Source of the DNA: Acidobacteriota bacterium
Lineage (GTDB): Bacteria; Acidobacteriota; Aminicenantia; Aminicenantales; Saccharicenantaceae
Length of the DNA: 64,000 nucleotides
Assembly: GCA_039683095.1 (NCBI GenBank)
Contig: JBDKSB010000001.1
Location: 248,001-312,000 of the forward strand
Direction: 5' to 3'
The notes beneath the pieces were generated by a model. The model searched no databases. It was not told where the DNA came from and saw only the letters and a program-made list of their open reading frames with translations. Position 1 is the stretch's first letter; the number at the start of each line of letters is the position of its first letter. Below, one piece after another: positions 19,932 to 28,035 of this stretch. Made by a program: the position numbers and the translations under genes.

Positions 19932-21086
19932 TCAGAGCTTGGGCAGAAGAGGCAGGGTCTTCTCGAGGTACGTTTTGTCGTTGAGCGTGTCGGCCGGGAT
20001 GGCCGCGTCCGGCACCAGGCCGTCGTTCCAGATCTTGCGGCCGGACGGCAGCTGGAAGACGCCCGCGGTCAGCAGCACGGCGCTGTCGTCCTTGAGCGGG
20101 AAGAGGGTCGTCCGGCCGACCAGTCCCGGGGTCTCAAAGCCGACGATCCGGGCCTTGCGCACCTCCTGGAGGAGCCCGGCGGCGAGCTCGGCCGGACCGG
20201 CCGTGCCGGCATCGGTCCAGACGACCAGGGGGATCGTTCCGAGCTCGGCCTCGCCCGGGCACGAAACGGGCTCACTGGCCCCGTCGCGCCCCTCGAAGCG
20301 GCCCGCGTCGGCGGCCTTGACGAACAGGTTGACGAGCTTGGCGGCCTCGGCGGTCTCGCCGTCCTGGCAGCCCCGCAGATCGAGGACGAGCGGCGCCCTG
20401 CGGGCCTTGAACGCCGGGACCACGTCGCGCCCGACCGCGGCGGCCAGGCCGTCATCGAAGCGGTGGACGCGCAGCCGCGCCGGCTGGCCGGCCGCCCGGA
20501 TGAAGGTGAACGGCGCCGGGAAGAGCCGGGCCCGGGCCACGGACAGGTTGTGGGTGTCGTTGCCCCGGAGCACGCGGATGTCGACCGGCCGTTCGTCCGT
20601 TCCCCGCAGCATGATCTTGACCTCGACCAGGCTCATGTCCAGCGTGCTCCGGCCGCCGATGGCGGTGATGAGGTCGCCCAGCTGGGCCCCGGCGGCCTGG
20701 GCCGGGGAATTGTCGGCGACGGCCACGACCTGGGGGAAGGCGGCGTAACGCTTGAGGACGACGAGGCCCGTCTCGGCCTGCCGGCCCGGCAGCGCCCTGT
20801 AGCCCTCGACGAGGTCCTTGGAGAGATAGGCCGAGAGCGGGTCCAGCGAGTTGACCAGGCCGCGGAAGGTCCCTTCGGCCGTCTGGAGGGGATCCCGCTC
20901 CTCGAGGTAATCGTTGCGGATGTGGCTCATCAGGGTGTCGAGAAGCTCGAATCCCCGGGGCGATGTCGTGGCGTGGCCGCGCGACAGGTACCCCATCTCG
21001 AGGACAAAGAACAAGGCCGCGGCCAGGGCGGCCGCCCAAAGGAACCAGCGGTATCTCGGAACCTTCATGGCAGGTTGAACATCCAT
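19932..21086 (-). CDS. S41 (CtpA-like) protease homologue lacking catalytic Ser and Lys
   Basis: A 384-residue protein with an N-terminal membrane helix (about 13-30), a PDZ domain (about 100-175) and an S41 tail-protease fold (about 180-384). The nucleophile strand reads TDAGTAGPAELAAGLLQE where active enzymes have Gly-Ser-Ala-Ser-Ala-Ser-Glu. The catalytic Ser position is Gly297. The general-base Lys, 25 residues later, is Leu322. Surrounding family landmarks are intact (VLLTAGVFQLPSGRKI), so this is a clean loss rather than decay. It starts 4 nt after envC and uses a GGAG inside the envC end. The likely role is as a PDZ scaffold for envelope work (inferred). Confidence 0.85.
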   Translation of the reverse strand: MDVQPAMKVPRYRWFLWAAALAAALFFVLEMGYLSRGHATTSPRGFELLDTLMSHIRNDYLEERDPLQTAEGTFRGLVNSLDPLSAYLSKDLVEGYRALPGRQAETGLVVLKRYAAFPQVVAVADNSPAQAAGAQLGDLITAIGGRSTLDMSLVEVKIMLRGTDERPVDIRVLRGNDTHNLSVARARLFPAPFTFIRAAGQPARLRVHRFDDGLAAAVGRDVVPAFKARRAPLVLDLRGCQDGETAEAAKLVNLFVKAADAGRFEGRDGASEPVSCPGEAELGTIPLVVWTDAGTAGPAELAAGLLQEVRKARIVGFETPGLVGRTTLFPLKDDSAVLLTAGVFQLPSGRKIWNDGLVPDAAIPADTLNDKTYLEKTLPLLPKL

Positions 21087-21090
21087 TTTA

Positions 21091-22314
21091 TCATCTCCGC
21101 TTCAGCCATTGCAAGGGATCGAGGGCCTTGGTCTTGTAGCGGATCTCGAAATAGAGGCACTCGCCCTTGAGGGACCCGGTGTCCCCGACCACGGCCACGG
21201 GCTGGCCGGCCCGGACCATGTCGCCGGCCGCCGCCAGGAACTCCGAACAGTGCCCGTAAAGCGAGTAATAGCTCATGCCGTGGTCGACGATGAGGAGGTT
21301 GCCGTAGCCCTGGAAATAGTCGGCATAGACGACCTTGCCCGGGTGGACGGCCAGGATAAGGGACTTGTCCCGGCCGGGCGCGATCTCGACGCCCTTGTTC
21401 ATGACGACCGTGTTGAAATTCGGGTTCTTCTCGAAGCCGAACGCGGTGACGACCCGGCCCTCCAGGGGCCAGGGCAGCCGGCCCCGCCGCTCGTAGAGCG
21501 GGACCCAGGCGGGCGGCAGGACCCACTCCTGGCTGGCGATCTTGGCCATGAGCTTCTGGAGCTCCTCGGCGCTGTCCGCGAGCTCCCTGAGGGTCTGCTG
21601 GTACGTCGTCCGGTTCTTGCGGATCTCCTCGACCAGGGTCGCGCTCTTGCGGGCCTCGGTGTCGAGCTCCTGGCGCTTGAGCTTGGCGGCCCGGGCCGTG
21701 GCTGCCAGGTCCGTCTGCTTGCTCTCGAGGGCCGACTCGGCCGACCGCAGCTCGTCGAGGGAAGCCTGGTACTCCGCGACGACCTTGTCCTGGCCGCGGG
21801 CCAGGAACGACAGGTGCTTGCTCTCGGACGCGTAGGTCTCGATGTTCCGGGCCTGCAGGAGGACCTGGAAGAAGTCGACGCGGCCGAACTTGTAGAGCGT
21901 CACCAGCGTCCGGTCGAGGGACTCCCGCTGCAGGCCGACCTTGGCCCGGATGGCGCGGATGTTCTCCTGGATGACGGCCAAGTCGGCCCGGCCGCGCTCC
22001 AGCTCGACGTTCAGCGCGGCCAGCTCCCGCTCGACGATGCCCTTGTTGAGGTTGATCCGGGCCAGGGACGTCAGGACGGTCGTTTCCTGCCTGGTCTCGG
22101 CCTCGAGGCGGGCCCGGAGGTCCCGGATCTGCCCGTTGATGCGGGCCAGGCGCTGCTCGAAATCCTGCGTCTCCCCGGGCGGGGCCGCCGCCGTCCCGGC
22201 CTGTGCGGCGCCGCCGCGGGACGATTGGGCCGGGGCCAGGGGAGCGCAGGGGAGGAGGAGCGCCGAGGCCAGGGCCAGGAAGAGGACCGGGACCGGCGCG
22301 CGGACGCTTCGCAT
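21091..22314 (-). CDS. EnvC-like murein hydrolase activator (degenerate LytM)
   Basis: A 407-residue periplasmic protein. A signal peptide is followed by a long coiled coil (about 50-270, heptad-rich, with RQETTVLTSLARINLNKGIV) and a LytM/M23 domain (about 285-407). The zinc ligands are mostly lost. The first motif reads Asn-Lys-Gly-Val-Glu where enzymes have His-x-Gly-x-Asp, and the last reads Gly-Glu-Cys-Leu-Tyr-Phe where they have Gly-x-His-x-His-Phe. As in E. coli EnvC, it should activate an amidase during septal cell-wall splitting rather than cut murein itself. It is the first gene of the three-gene operon. An AT-rich -10-like box lies just before the ATG. Confidence 0.88.
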   Translation of the reverse strand: MRSVRAPVPVLFLALASALLLPCAPLAPAQSSRGGAAQAGTAAAPPGETQDFEQRLARINGQIRDLRARLEAETRQETTVLTSLARINLNKGIVERELAALNVELERGRADLAVIQENIRAIRAKVGLQRESLDRTLVTLYKFGRVDFFQVLLQARNIETYASESKHLSFLARGQDKVVAEYQASLDELRSAESALESKQTDLAATARAAKLKRQELDTEARKSATLVEEIRKNRTTYQQTLRELADSAEELQKLMAKIASQEWVLPPAWVPLYERRGRLPWPLEGRVVTAFGFEKNPNFNTVVMNKGVEIAPGRDKSLILAVHPGKVVYADYFQGYGNLLIVDHGMSYYSLYGHCSEFLAAAGDMVRAGQPVAVVGDTGSLKGECLYFEIRYKTKALDPLQWLKRR

Positions 22315-22401
22315 CCTTTATTTTATAGCATAAAAACGGCCCGGGCGGCGCGCTCTTGAAGCGCTCTTGGAGGCCCGGCCGGTTTGGGCTATAGTACGGG
22401 C

Positions 22402-23763
22402 ATGATCGATCCCATACGGGGGCGGGGCGGTTTCCCGGAGGACGCCGAGGCCATCTGGCGGGCCGCGTTGGAGTCGGTCGATCCGTGGCGGCTCGTCCGC
22501 GAGAGCGTCGCGCGGCAAGGGGAGATCCTGCGGATCAGGGACAAGGAATTCGACCTGGGGGCGGCCGAGAACGTCTACATCATCTCGTTCGGCAAGGCCG
22601 CAGCGGCCATGGGCGAGGCCCTGGCCGGCATCCTCGACGAAAAGTTGACCGCGGGCCTCGTCGTCGTGCCCTGGCCGGCCGGCCAGGAGGCGTCCCGTCT
22701 CGAGTACCTGGAAGCCGCCCACCCCATCCCGGACGCGCGGAGCGTCGAGGCGGCCCGGCGGGCCCTCGAGTTCGCGGCCCGGGCCGGCGAGAGGGACATC
22801 GTCTTCGTCTGCATCTCCGGCGGCGGCTCGTCCCTCCTGGCCCTGCCGCCCGAGGGCATCGCGCTCGAGAAGAAGCGCAAGCTGACCGAGGACCTGCTCC
22901 GGGCCGGCGCGACCATCCAGGAGATAAACGTCGTCCGCAAGCATCTTTCGGAGATCAAGGGCGGGCAGCTGGCCCGGGCGGCCTTCCCGGCGGCGGTCGT
23001 CACCCTGGCCATCTCCGACGTGGTCGGGGACGACCTCGGCACGATCGCCTCGGGGCCGACGCACTGGGACAACTCGACCTTCGCCGACGCCCGGGCCGTC
23101 CTCGAGCGCTGCGGGCTCTGGGACGGGGCCTCGGCCATGGTCCGGGCCCGCATCGAGGACGGCGAGCGCGGCCGGGTCCCGGAGACGCTCAAGGAGCGCG
23201 ACCCGGCCTTCGACCGGGTCTCGAGCTTCGTCATCGGCGACAACATGACCGCCCTGCGCGCCGCCAAGCACGAAGCGGAGAAGCTGGGCTTCGAGGCCGT
23301 CTTCCTGTCGGCCGGCGACGGCGGGGAGGCCCGGAAGACGGCCGCCGGCTACGCCGCGTTCCTGGCCGAGCTGGCCTGTTCGGCGTCCAGCCTGCCGCGC
23401 CCGCTCTGCCTTCTGGCCGGCGGCGAGCTGACCGTCACGGTCAAGGGGCGCGGCCGGGGCGGCCGCAACATGGAGTTCGTCCTGGCCTCGCTGGCCGACC
23501 TGGAGAAGGCCGGGGTCGAGGGGCTCGACTGGCTCATCCTGAGCATCGGCACGGACGGCATCGACGGTCCGACCGACGCGGCCGGGGCCTGGGCCGACCC
23601 GCGGACCGTCCGGACGGCCCGCGCCCTGGGCCTCAATCCGGCCGAATACCTCGACGACAACGATTCCTACGGCTTCTTCAAGCAGACGGGGAGCCTGATC
23701 GTCACCGGCCCGACCGGGACGAACGTCATGGACCTCCGCGTCTTCCTGCTCCGGGCCGCCTGA
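22402..23763 (+). CDS. Glycerate 2-kinase, MOFRL/GckA family
   Basis: A 453-residue cytosolic enzyme that phosphorylates D-glycerate to 2-phosphoglycerate with ATP. The DUF4147 half opens with ENVYIISFGKAAAAMGEAL. Glycine-rich binding segments follow (FVCISGGGSSLLALP, then DVVGDDLGTIASGP). The C-terminal MOFRL half has GGELTVTVKGRGRGGRNMEF and SIGTDGIDGPTDAAGAW. Length is normal. The ATG at 22402 has no ribosome site. A TATAGT box (22390-22395) ends 6 nt upstream, so a leaderless mRNA is likely, and the in-frame TTG at 22384 lies upstream of the predicted RNA start. Confidence 0.92.
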   Translation: MIDPIRGRGGFPEDAEAIWRAALESVDPWRLVRESVARQGEILRIRDKEFDLGAAENVYIISFGKAAAAMGEALAGILDEKLTAGLVVVPWPAGQEASRLEYLEAAHPIPDARSVEAARRALEFAARAGERDIVFVCISGGGSSLLALPPEGIALEKKRKLTEDLLRAGATIQEINVVRKHLSEIKGGQLARAAFPAAVVTLAISDVVGDDLGTIASGPTHWDNSTFADARAVLERCGLWDGASAMVRARIEDGERGRVPETLKERDPAFDRVSSFVIGDNMTALRAAKHEAEKLGFEAVFLSAGDGGEARKTAAGYAAFLAELACSASSLPRPLCLLAGGELTVTVKGRGRGGRNMEFVLASLADLEKAGVEGLDWLILSIGTDGIDGPTDAAGAWADPRTVRTARALGLNPAEYLDDNDSYGFFKQTGSLIVTGPTGTNVMDLRVFLLRAA

Positions 23764-23786
23764 CGGCGGCCCGAACGCGCCGGCCG

Positions 23787-23912
23787 CTTGCTTTTTTCCG
23801 TTAAACGGCTATAATATAGTCAAGTTTTCTTGCGCCGGCTGGAGAAAACTTCAACCCCATGAAATACTCCATTTTCCCCCTTTTCTGCTGTTAAAAAAAA
23901 CAGCCGGCACTT
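23787..23912 (+). ncRNA. Structured RNA unit, copy 1 (promoter plus folded body)
   Basis: TTGCTT (23788-23793) and TATAAT (23810-23815) form a promoter with a 16-bp spacer. The body then runs 23834-23908, closed by a perfect 8-bp helix GCCGGCTG / CAGCCGGC. Inside are a hairpin GGAG-AAAA-CTTC (23841-23852), a C/T-rich stretch, and a second hairpin GCTGTT / AACAGC (23887-23904) that competes with the closing helix. Copy 2 repeats the same plan. No protein is convincing on this strand. Calling it an RNA is an inference. Confidence 0.55.
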
Positions 23913-23949
23913 GTCCGTTGCGCCCCCGTTTCCGCCGCGAAATATTTTC

Positions 23950-24065
23950 CTTGCTTTTTGCCCGCGCCTTTTAATAGAATGGCATCGGCTCTCTTTCGCC
24001 GGCTGGAGAGGGCTCCCTCAATTTTCCAATCATCACCCCCCTTTTGCTGACCTCAGCCGGCACTT
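23950..24065 (+). ncRNA. Structured RNA unit, copy 2
   Basis: TTGCTT (23951-23956) and TAGAAT (23975-23980) form a promoter with an 18-bp spacer. The body is 23998-24061, with the same closing helix GCCGGCTG / CAGCCGGC, a hairpin GGAG-AGGG-CTCC that keeps pairing although two stem/loop positions differ from copy 1, the same C/T-rich segment ending TTTTGCTG, and GCTG / CAGC as an alternative 3' hairpin. Both copies end GGCACTT. No U-rich terminator follows. The gap 23913-23949 holds nothing recognisable. Confidence 0.55.
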
Positions 24066-24076
24066 CCTCCGCCGCT

Positions 24077-24104
24077 TTGCCGGCCCCGACGATTGTGCTA
24101 TCAT
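24077..24104 (+). promoter_or_regulatory. Promoter of the conserved unknown gene
   Basis: TTGCCG (24077-24082) and TATCAT (24099-24104) with 16 bp between. The leader would be about 23 nt. It starts 12 nt after the second structured unit. Confidence 0.5.
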
Positions 24105-24133
24105 ACTGAAAATCCCCGCGCGCGGAGACCACG

Positions 24134-24598
24134 ATGGGCAAAGTCGATTGGAAGAAGGAACTCGCCAACCACTTCGAGAACGTCCGGGTCATTGAGCTCT
24201 GCCAGGCCGAGACGGTCGCCCAGTTCGACCAGTTCTGCGAGTTCATCGCCGAGCCGGCCTTCGAGGCCCTGACCGACGAGCTCGGCCAGTACAAGATCAA
24301 ATCCGCGCACGTCAAGACCAAGGGCCGCAGCATCCGCTTCGCCATCTGCTTCCCCGGCCTGAAGGACGAGCAGTTCCACTACCGCATCGCCCTGCCCAAG
24401 AATTCCGTCGAGCTGCGGCTCAAGCTCCAGATCCGGACCCGCCAGACCCCCAAGGCTGAATATCAGACGACGGACGAGGATTTCATGCCCGGGTTGTTCC
24501 CCTTCAAGGTGCTGCGGATGGACAAGGACGAGGTCATCGCCGACGTCGTCAAGCACTACACGACGTTCTGCTACAAGGCGCTGACGTCGCCGGACTGA
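24134..24598 (+). CDS. Conserved-looking cytosolic protein, function unknown
   Basis: A 154-residue soluble protein, with no signal peptide or membrane segment. It is rich in charged residues and looks like an alpha/beta fold (VRVIELCQAETVAQFDQFCE, then KTKGRSIRFAICFPGLKD). I do not recognise the family. GGAG lies 7 nt before the ATG. It is preceded by two structured-RNA units with separate promoters and by its own promoter. Its last 28 nt overlap the convergent MFS gene. Base use matches its neighbours, so it appears to be a resident gene. Confidence 0.75.
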   Translation: MGKVDWKKELANHFENVRVIELCQAETVAQFDQFCEFIAEPAFEALTDELGQYKIKSAHVKTKGRSIRFAICFPGLKDEQFHYRIALPKNSVELRLKLQIRTRQTPKAEYQTTDEDFMPGLFPFKVLRMDKDEVIADVVKHYTTFCYKALTSPD

Positions 24599-25833
24599 GC
24601 GACCGCCCCGCGCCCCTTCTTCACCTTCTTTTCCGCGACCGGCGACTCGCCCAGGACGGCGGCCAGACCGGCGGCGGCGACCATGAGCCCGGCCAGGAGA
24701 AGGAGCGGCCTGGTCATGGATCCGGTCGCCCGGTCCTTGAGCGCGTCCAGGCCGACGATGAAGAGGACGCCCGAGACCTGGCCCATCAGGATGAGCAGGC
24801 TGTTCGACGTGCCCTCCGGGGCCGGATAGGTGATCTCGGCCGCGTACTGGAAGGCGATGGGGCCGGCGCTCAGCAGGAAGAACCCGAAGGCGAACCCCGA
24901 CAGGAACAGCAGCCAGGCCGCGGTGGCATAGGTCATTCCCAGGAGGCCGGGAAGGAGGCCGACGAGCGCCAGGACGATGAACGGCTTACGCCGCCGGACG
25001 CCGTCCGAAACGAGGGGTATGACGATCGCGCCGGCGATGCCTCCGGCCAGCATCAGGGCGCCGAGAACGCCGGCCTGGGAGATCGTGAAGCCCCGCGGCC
25101 GGACGATGTTCTCGACCCAGGTCGAGACGCCGTTGAAGAGGCCCAGGCCGACGAAGAAGACGGCCAGGAGCAGCAGGAAGTCGCGCTGCCGCAGCATCGA
25201 TCGGAGGCCGTCGAGCATCAAGGCGCGCTCGTCGGGGCCGGGCGGCGTCGGCGGATGCTCGCGGGCCACGGCGAGGAACAGGATCGCGGCGGCGGCCATG
25301 GCCGCTCCGTAAACGAGGAGCAGGCCCTTCATCCCCGAACGCAGGAAGAGATAGGGGGATAGGAGCATGGCCGCCAGGGGGCCGGCGTAAAGCGCCAGCG
25401 TCCCCAGCCCGGCCGCCGTCGCCCGCTCGCGGGCCGGGAACCAGCGCGCGGCGACCTTGGTGATGGCCCCGATCACGAGCGGCTGGCCGAGGGCGATCCC
25501 GACCTGGGCGGCCAGGACGACCGTGTAGTTGGAGGCGAAGAAGCCGCGCAGGAGGGCGAAGACGGCCGAGATGACGGCCCCGAGCCCGGCCGCGGCCTTG
25601 AATCCCCACGTGTCGATGGCCCAGGCCGCGGGGATCGCGGCCAGGATATACACGATCATGAAGACCATGGACAGGAGCCCGATCATCAGGTCGGACCGCC
25701 CGTAGAACGCGGCGGCCGGGCCGGTGATGGGCGCGAACGTGAGCCAGAGGACCTGGGTCATCGCGGCCATGACCACGAAAACGGCGAGCACGGACCAGCG
25801 GGACCGGTAAACCTTGATCGTCTCAGCTTCCAT
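24571..25833 (-). CDS. MFS transporter, FLVCR-like
   Basis: A 420-residue inner-membrane protein with about 12 hydrophobic helices. The loop after helix 4-5 reads GQPLVIGAITKVAARWFPAR and then ERATAAGLG. This resembles the FLVCR-type MFS signature (small-molecule or haem-related exporters in animals), but the substrate in bacteria is unknown. The central loop (about 195-215) is Pro-rich. GGAGG lies before the ATG and a promoter at 25926-25955. The 3' end overlaps the convergent unknown gene by 28 nt. Confidence 0.85.
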   Translation of the reverse strand: MEAETIKVYRSRWSVLAVFVVMAAMTQVLWLTFAPITGPAAAFYGRSDLMIGLLSMVFMIVYILAAIPAAWAIDTWGFKAAAGLGAVISAVFALLRGFFASNYTVVLAAQVGIALGQPLVIGAITKVAARWFPARERATAAGLGTLALYAGPLAAMLLSPYLFLRSGMKGLLLVYGAAMAAAAILFLAVAREHPPTPPGPDERALMLDGLRSMLRQRDFLLLLAVFFVGLGLFNGVSTWVENIVRPRGFTISQAGVLGALMLAGGIAGAIVIPLVSDGVRRRKPFIVLALVGLLPGLLGMTYATAAWLLFLSGFAFGFFLLSAGPIAFQYAAEITYPAPEGTSNSLLILMGQVSGVLFIVGLDALKDRATGSMTRPLLLLAGLMVAAAGLAAVLGESPVAEKKVKKGRGAVAQSGDVSAL

Positions 25834-25925
25834 GGGGCGGGCCTCCTTGGCCTGACGGCCCTTTTGCGTGGACGGGCCGCCGGCGAGGATCGTGCGTTCC
25901 GGGAAACGGTTGCTTTTCGCGGACG

Positions 25926-25955
25926 ACTATAGGTCCGGCGGCGGGCTCGTGTCAA
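25926..25955 (-). promoter_or_regulatory. Promoter of the MFS transporter gene
   Basis: TTGACA (25950-25955, minus strand) and TATAGT (25926-25931) with an 18-bp spacer. The -35 box overlaps the stop codon of the YXWGXW gene. Confidence 0.65.
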
Positions 25956-26296
25956 CAGGAAGCAGAAGGCCCCTGCGGCGGCTTGGGAGGCTTGGGCGGC
26001 TTGGGCGGCTTGGCCCACTTGCCGGGCTTCCAGACCCAGCGCGCGCCGACCCGGCTCCAGGTCCCCGGGACCCAGATCCTGTTCGGCTTGCCCTTGACCC
26101 AGCGGCCCTCGACCCATTCATAGTTGATGCCGGTCCATTTCCAGAAGCCGGAGATCCAGACATAGTCGGCGGCCGGCCGGAGCGTCGGGGCTTCGGTCCG
26201 GGGCGGGGGAGGCCCGACCCGCGGCTGGTTGTCGGCCAGGCCCGCGGCCGCGGCGACAAAAAGGACGGCCAGAACGGCGCAGACGGTCTTTCCCAT
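25952..26296 (-). CDS. Small exported YXWGXW-repeat protein
   Basis: A 114-residue protein with a signal peptide (cleavage near Ala-Gly-Leu-Ala-Asp). The mature part has Trp/Gly repeats of the PF12779 type (YVWISGFWKW, YEWVEGRWVKG, IWVPGTW, WVWKPGKW) and ends in a Lys-Pro-Pro run. Members are small periplasmic or surface proteins of unknown role. The ATG at 26296 has GGAGG at 5-nt spacing. It lies 56 nt downstream of the peroxiredoxin gene on the same strand and may share its transcript. Confidence 0.8.
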   Translation of the reverse strand: MGKTVCAVLAVLFVAAAAGLADNQPRVGPPPPRTEAPTLRPAADYVWISGFWKWTGINYEWVEGRWVKGKPNRIWVPGTWSRVGARWVWKPGKWAKPPKPPKPPKPPQGPSASC

Positions 26297-26352
26297 CGCG
26301 TCCTCCACCTGTTCGATCACCTGTTTAGTCGCCGGAGGGGAGCGAAAATCGG

Positions 26353-27165
26353 CTACTTCACCGAGTTGATGACCTCGAGAACCTTCAGGAGGTAGCCGTA
26401 GCTCGGACGGTCGACCGTGTTCTGGCCGATGTACTTGAACTGGAGGACGCCGTTGGCGTCGATGATGTAGACGCTGGGGATGTTCTGGGCGGCCTTGCCG
26501 CCGCCCCACTCGGTCCGGAAGAGGTCCAGCCGCTTGGAAAGCGTCTCCTCGCCGTCGACCAGGATCGGGAACGGCGTCAGGATCGCGCCCTTCTCGAGCG
26601 AATAGTCGCCGGGGAAGAGCTGGCGGAAGCGGTCCATGCGGGCCCGGCCCTTCTCGTCGAGCAGGGACGGATCGGCGGGGTTTTTCGTGGCCCGGATCAT
26701 CTCGAGCTGGCCCGGCAGGGCCTCGAGCCAGGCCTTGATGACGTCCCGGGGATAGGGGAAGACGACCAGGATCTCGACGTTGTACTTCTCCCGGATCCTT
26801 TGCGCCTTCTCGAGTTCGGCCAGCTCGACATAGCGGTAGTTGCAGATCGTGCACCAATAGTTCTCGGCCGCCCAGCCCCGGGGAAAGAGGAGGAGGACGT
26901 TCTTGCCGCGCAGCGACGACAGCGTCAGCGCGCCGCCCTGATAGACGGGGAGCGTGAAATCCGACATGGGTTGTCCGACGACGGCCGGCTGGGGCCGGGG
27001 CTCGACGCCCGGAGCGGGCTGGGCTTGGCCGGCCGTCGCTTTCGGCCGGGGCTTGAAGACCGTCTCCTGCGCCGCGGCTCGGCCTTTGAATAGGATGATC
27101 ATCGCGGCGACGGCCAGGACGATCAGGGCGACGACGAGGACGGCGGCTCTTTTTCTGCTGACCAT
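26353..27165 (-). CDS. Membrane-anchored peroxiredoxin / thioredoxin-like protein
   Basis: A 270-residue protein. An N-terminal membrane helix (about 7-26) and a Pro-rich linker lead into an AhpC/TSA-type domain (about 62-270). This has VGQPMSDFTLPVYQGGALTL, then the Cys-Thr-Ile-Cys redox pair in a Trp-rich context (RGWAAENYWCTICNYRY) and IPSVYIIDANGVLQFKYIG. The two close cysteines resemble a thioredoxin motif more than a classical Prx Cys-Pro-x-x-x-Thr-x-x-Cys site. Its periplasmic reductant role is therefore inferred. GGAGG lies before the ATG and a promoter at 27195-27223. Confidence 0.82.
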   Translation of the reverse strand: MVSRKRAAVLVVALIVLAVAAMIILFKGRAAAQETVFKPRPKATAGQAQPAPGVEPRPQPAVVGQPMSDFTLPVYQGGALTLSSLRGKNVLLLFPRGWAAENYWCTICNYRYVELAELEKAQRIREKYNVEILVVFPYPRDVIKAWLEALPGQLEMIRATKNPADPSLLDEKGRARMDRFRQLFPGDYSLEKGAILTPFPILVDGEETLSKRLDLFRTEWGGGKAAQNIPSVYIIDANGVLQFKYIGQNTVDRPSYGYLLKVLEVINSVK

Positions 27166-27194
27166 GGGTGGGCCTCCTTTCGGGGAACGCCCCT

Positions 27195-27223
27195 ATTAAA
27201 GAGGACCCGCCCGGCGGAGTCAA
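27195..27223 (-). promoter_or_regulatory. Promoter of the peroxiredoxin gene
   Basis: TTGACT (27218-27223, minus strand) and TTTAAT (27195-27200) are 17 bp apart. Confidence 0.55.
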
Positions 27224-27300
27224 GCGCGGCGGAGCCGGGCTTCTTCGCCGGGGGCAGGATCAAGGGGCCGCACGACCCCCGAGGCCGAACGGACGATGAT

Positions 27301-27339
27301 CCCCGCGGCCCGGTCTTTCAGTTCGGCCGGGCCGCGGGG
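27301..27339 (-). terminator. Hairpin after the broken outer-membrane gene
   Basis: A perfect 13-bp GC stem (27301-27313 with 27327-27339) with a 13-nt loop, placed about 20 nt after the stop at 27361. No T tract follows on either strand, so termination is plausible but not certain. Confidence 0.5.
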
Positions 27340-27360
27340 AAACGGGAATGCGCCGGGAAA

Positions 27361-27902
27361 TCAGAAGCGGAAATGGATGCCGGCCTGGATGCTGAAGCCG
27401 CTGAGGTCGATCTTGGGCTCTTGGACGGGGTCCGTCGCGGCGGGAGGGGTATTCGAAACCACGAACAGGCTGGCCATGCCCCCGGATTCGGGGATCGTTA
27501 AGTGTGCGCCTTGGCTAACGCAACCATTACAAAATAAATAAAATACGTTCGTTCCCGAAGCAGGCCTTCAGCTTTGGATACTGGTTTTTGCCCGCAAAAA
27601 CCGGTTTTTGTACCGGCGAGCCGGACGGGCACGGCCGAGACGACCGGCTTGCCGGTGACGATCAGCGACTCCGTTCCGACCATGGTCGTCATGGTCGAGG
27701 ACCGCGGGGACCTCAGGCAGCCGGCGCCCGCGCCGATGCCGATCCAGGGGGCGATCTGATAGATGACGTCGCCGCCGAAATCATAGCCGCCGTGCATCGG
27801 CTTGTAGCCGCCCGTGGTGGCAAACCCGCCGTCGGCCGCGTAGAGCTTAAGCATCTCGAACAGGCCGTCCGCTCCCGCATTGATGTCTTTCGCGGCAAGA
27901 TA
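27361..27902 (-). pseudogene. Fragmented outer-membrane beta-barrel protein gene
   Basis: Two pieces of one barrel gene survive. The downstream piece (27361-27506) encodes a barrel end, DLSGFSIQAGIHFRF, with the terminal Phe of outer-membrane proteins. The upstream piece (about 27626-27902) encodes DINAGADGLFEMLKLYAADG and later YDFGGDVIYQIAPWIGIGAG, typical of small Acidobacteriota porin-like barrels. A repeat unit (27507-about 27602) replaces the middle, and the two pieces are in different frames. The N-terminus and signal peptide are missing where the second repeat begins. No working product is expected. Confidence 0.7.
27507..27602 (+). repeat. Repeat unit R1 of the mosaic
   Basis: It begins with the inverted-repeat core GCCTTGGCTAACG, has CCTTCAGCTTT exactly 57 bp later (27565), and ends in an 8-bp hairpin GGTTTTTG-CCCG-CAAAAACC (27583-27602). 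Confidence 0.65.
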
Positions 27903-27938
27903 GCTGATAAATCGAGCCTTGCTGATAAATCGAGCCTT
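27903..27938 (+). repeat. Perfect tandem duplication of 18 bp
   Basis: GCTGATAAATCGAGCCTT occurs at 27903-27920 and again at 27921-27938, directly at the junction of the gene fragment and repeat unit R2. It could be replication slippage or a scar of insertion. Confidence 0.85.
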
Positions 27939-28035
27939 GGCTAACGTATCAGGCAATAATTAATAAGGATACAGCTGTTCCGGCAGGAGCCCTTCAGCTT
28001 TAGATCCGGTTTTTCGCCCGTAAAAAGAACGGATC
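27934..28035 (+). repeat. Repeat unit R2 of the mosaic
   Basis: It has the same order and spacing as R1: GCCTTGGCTAACG (27934), CCTTCAGCTTT 57 bp later (27991), then a hairpin with stem GATCCG/CGGATC and inner TTTTT/AAAAA (28003-28035). The loop keeps GCCCG as in R1. The stems differ in sequence but still pair. The following 100 bp to the right inverted repeat are AT-rich and hold no gene. Confidence 0.65.

Noticed and set aside
23787-24065. Y-RNA-like elements or short minus-strand genes
   Set aside because: The pyrimidine-rich interior recalls Y RNAs, but no Ro-like protein is present. Minus-strand frames (GGGGG before ATG in both copies) end after about 20 codons and lack their own promoter.
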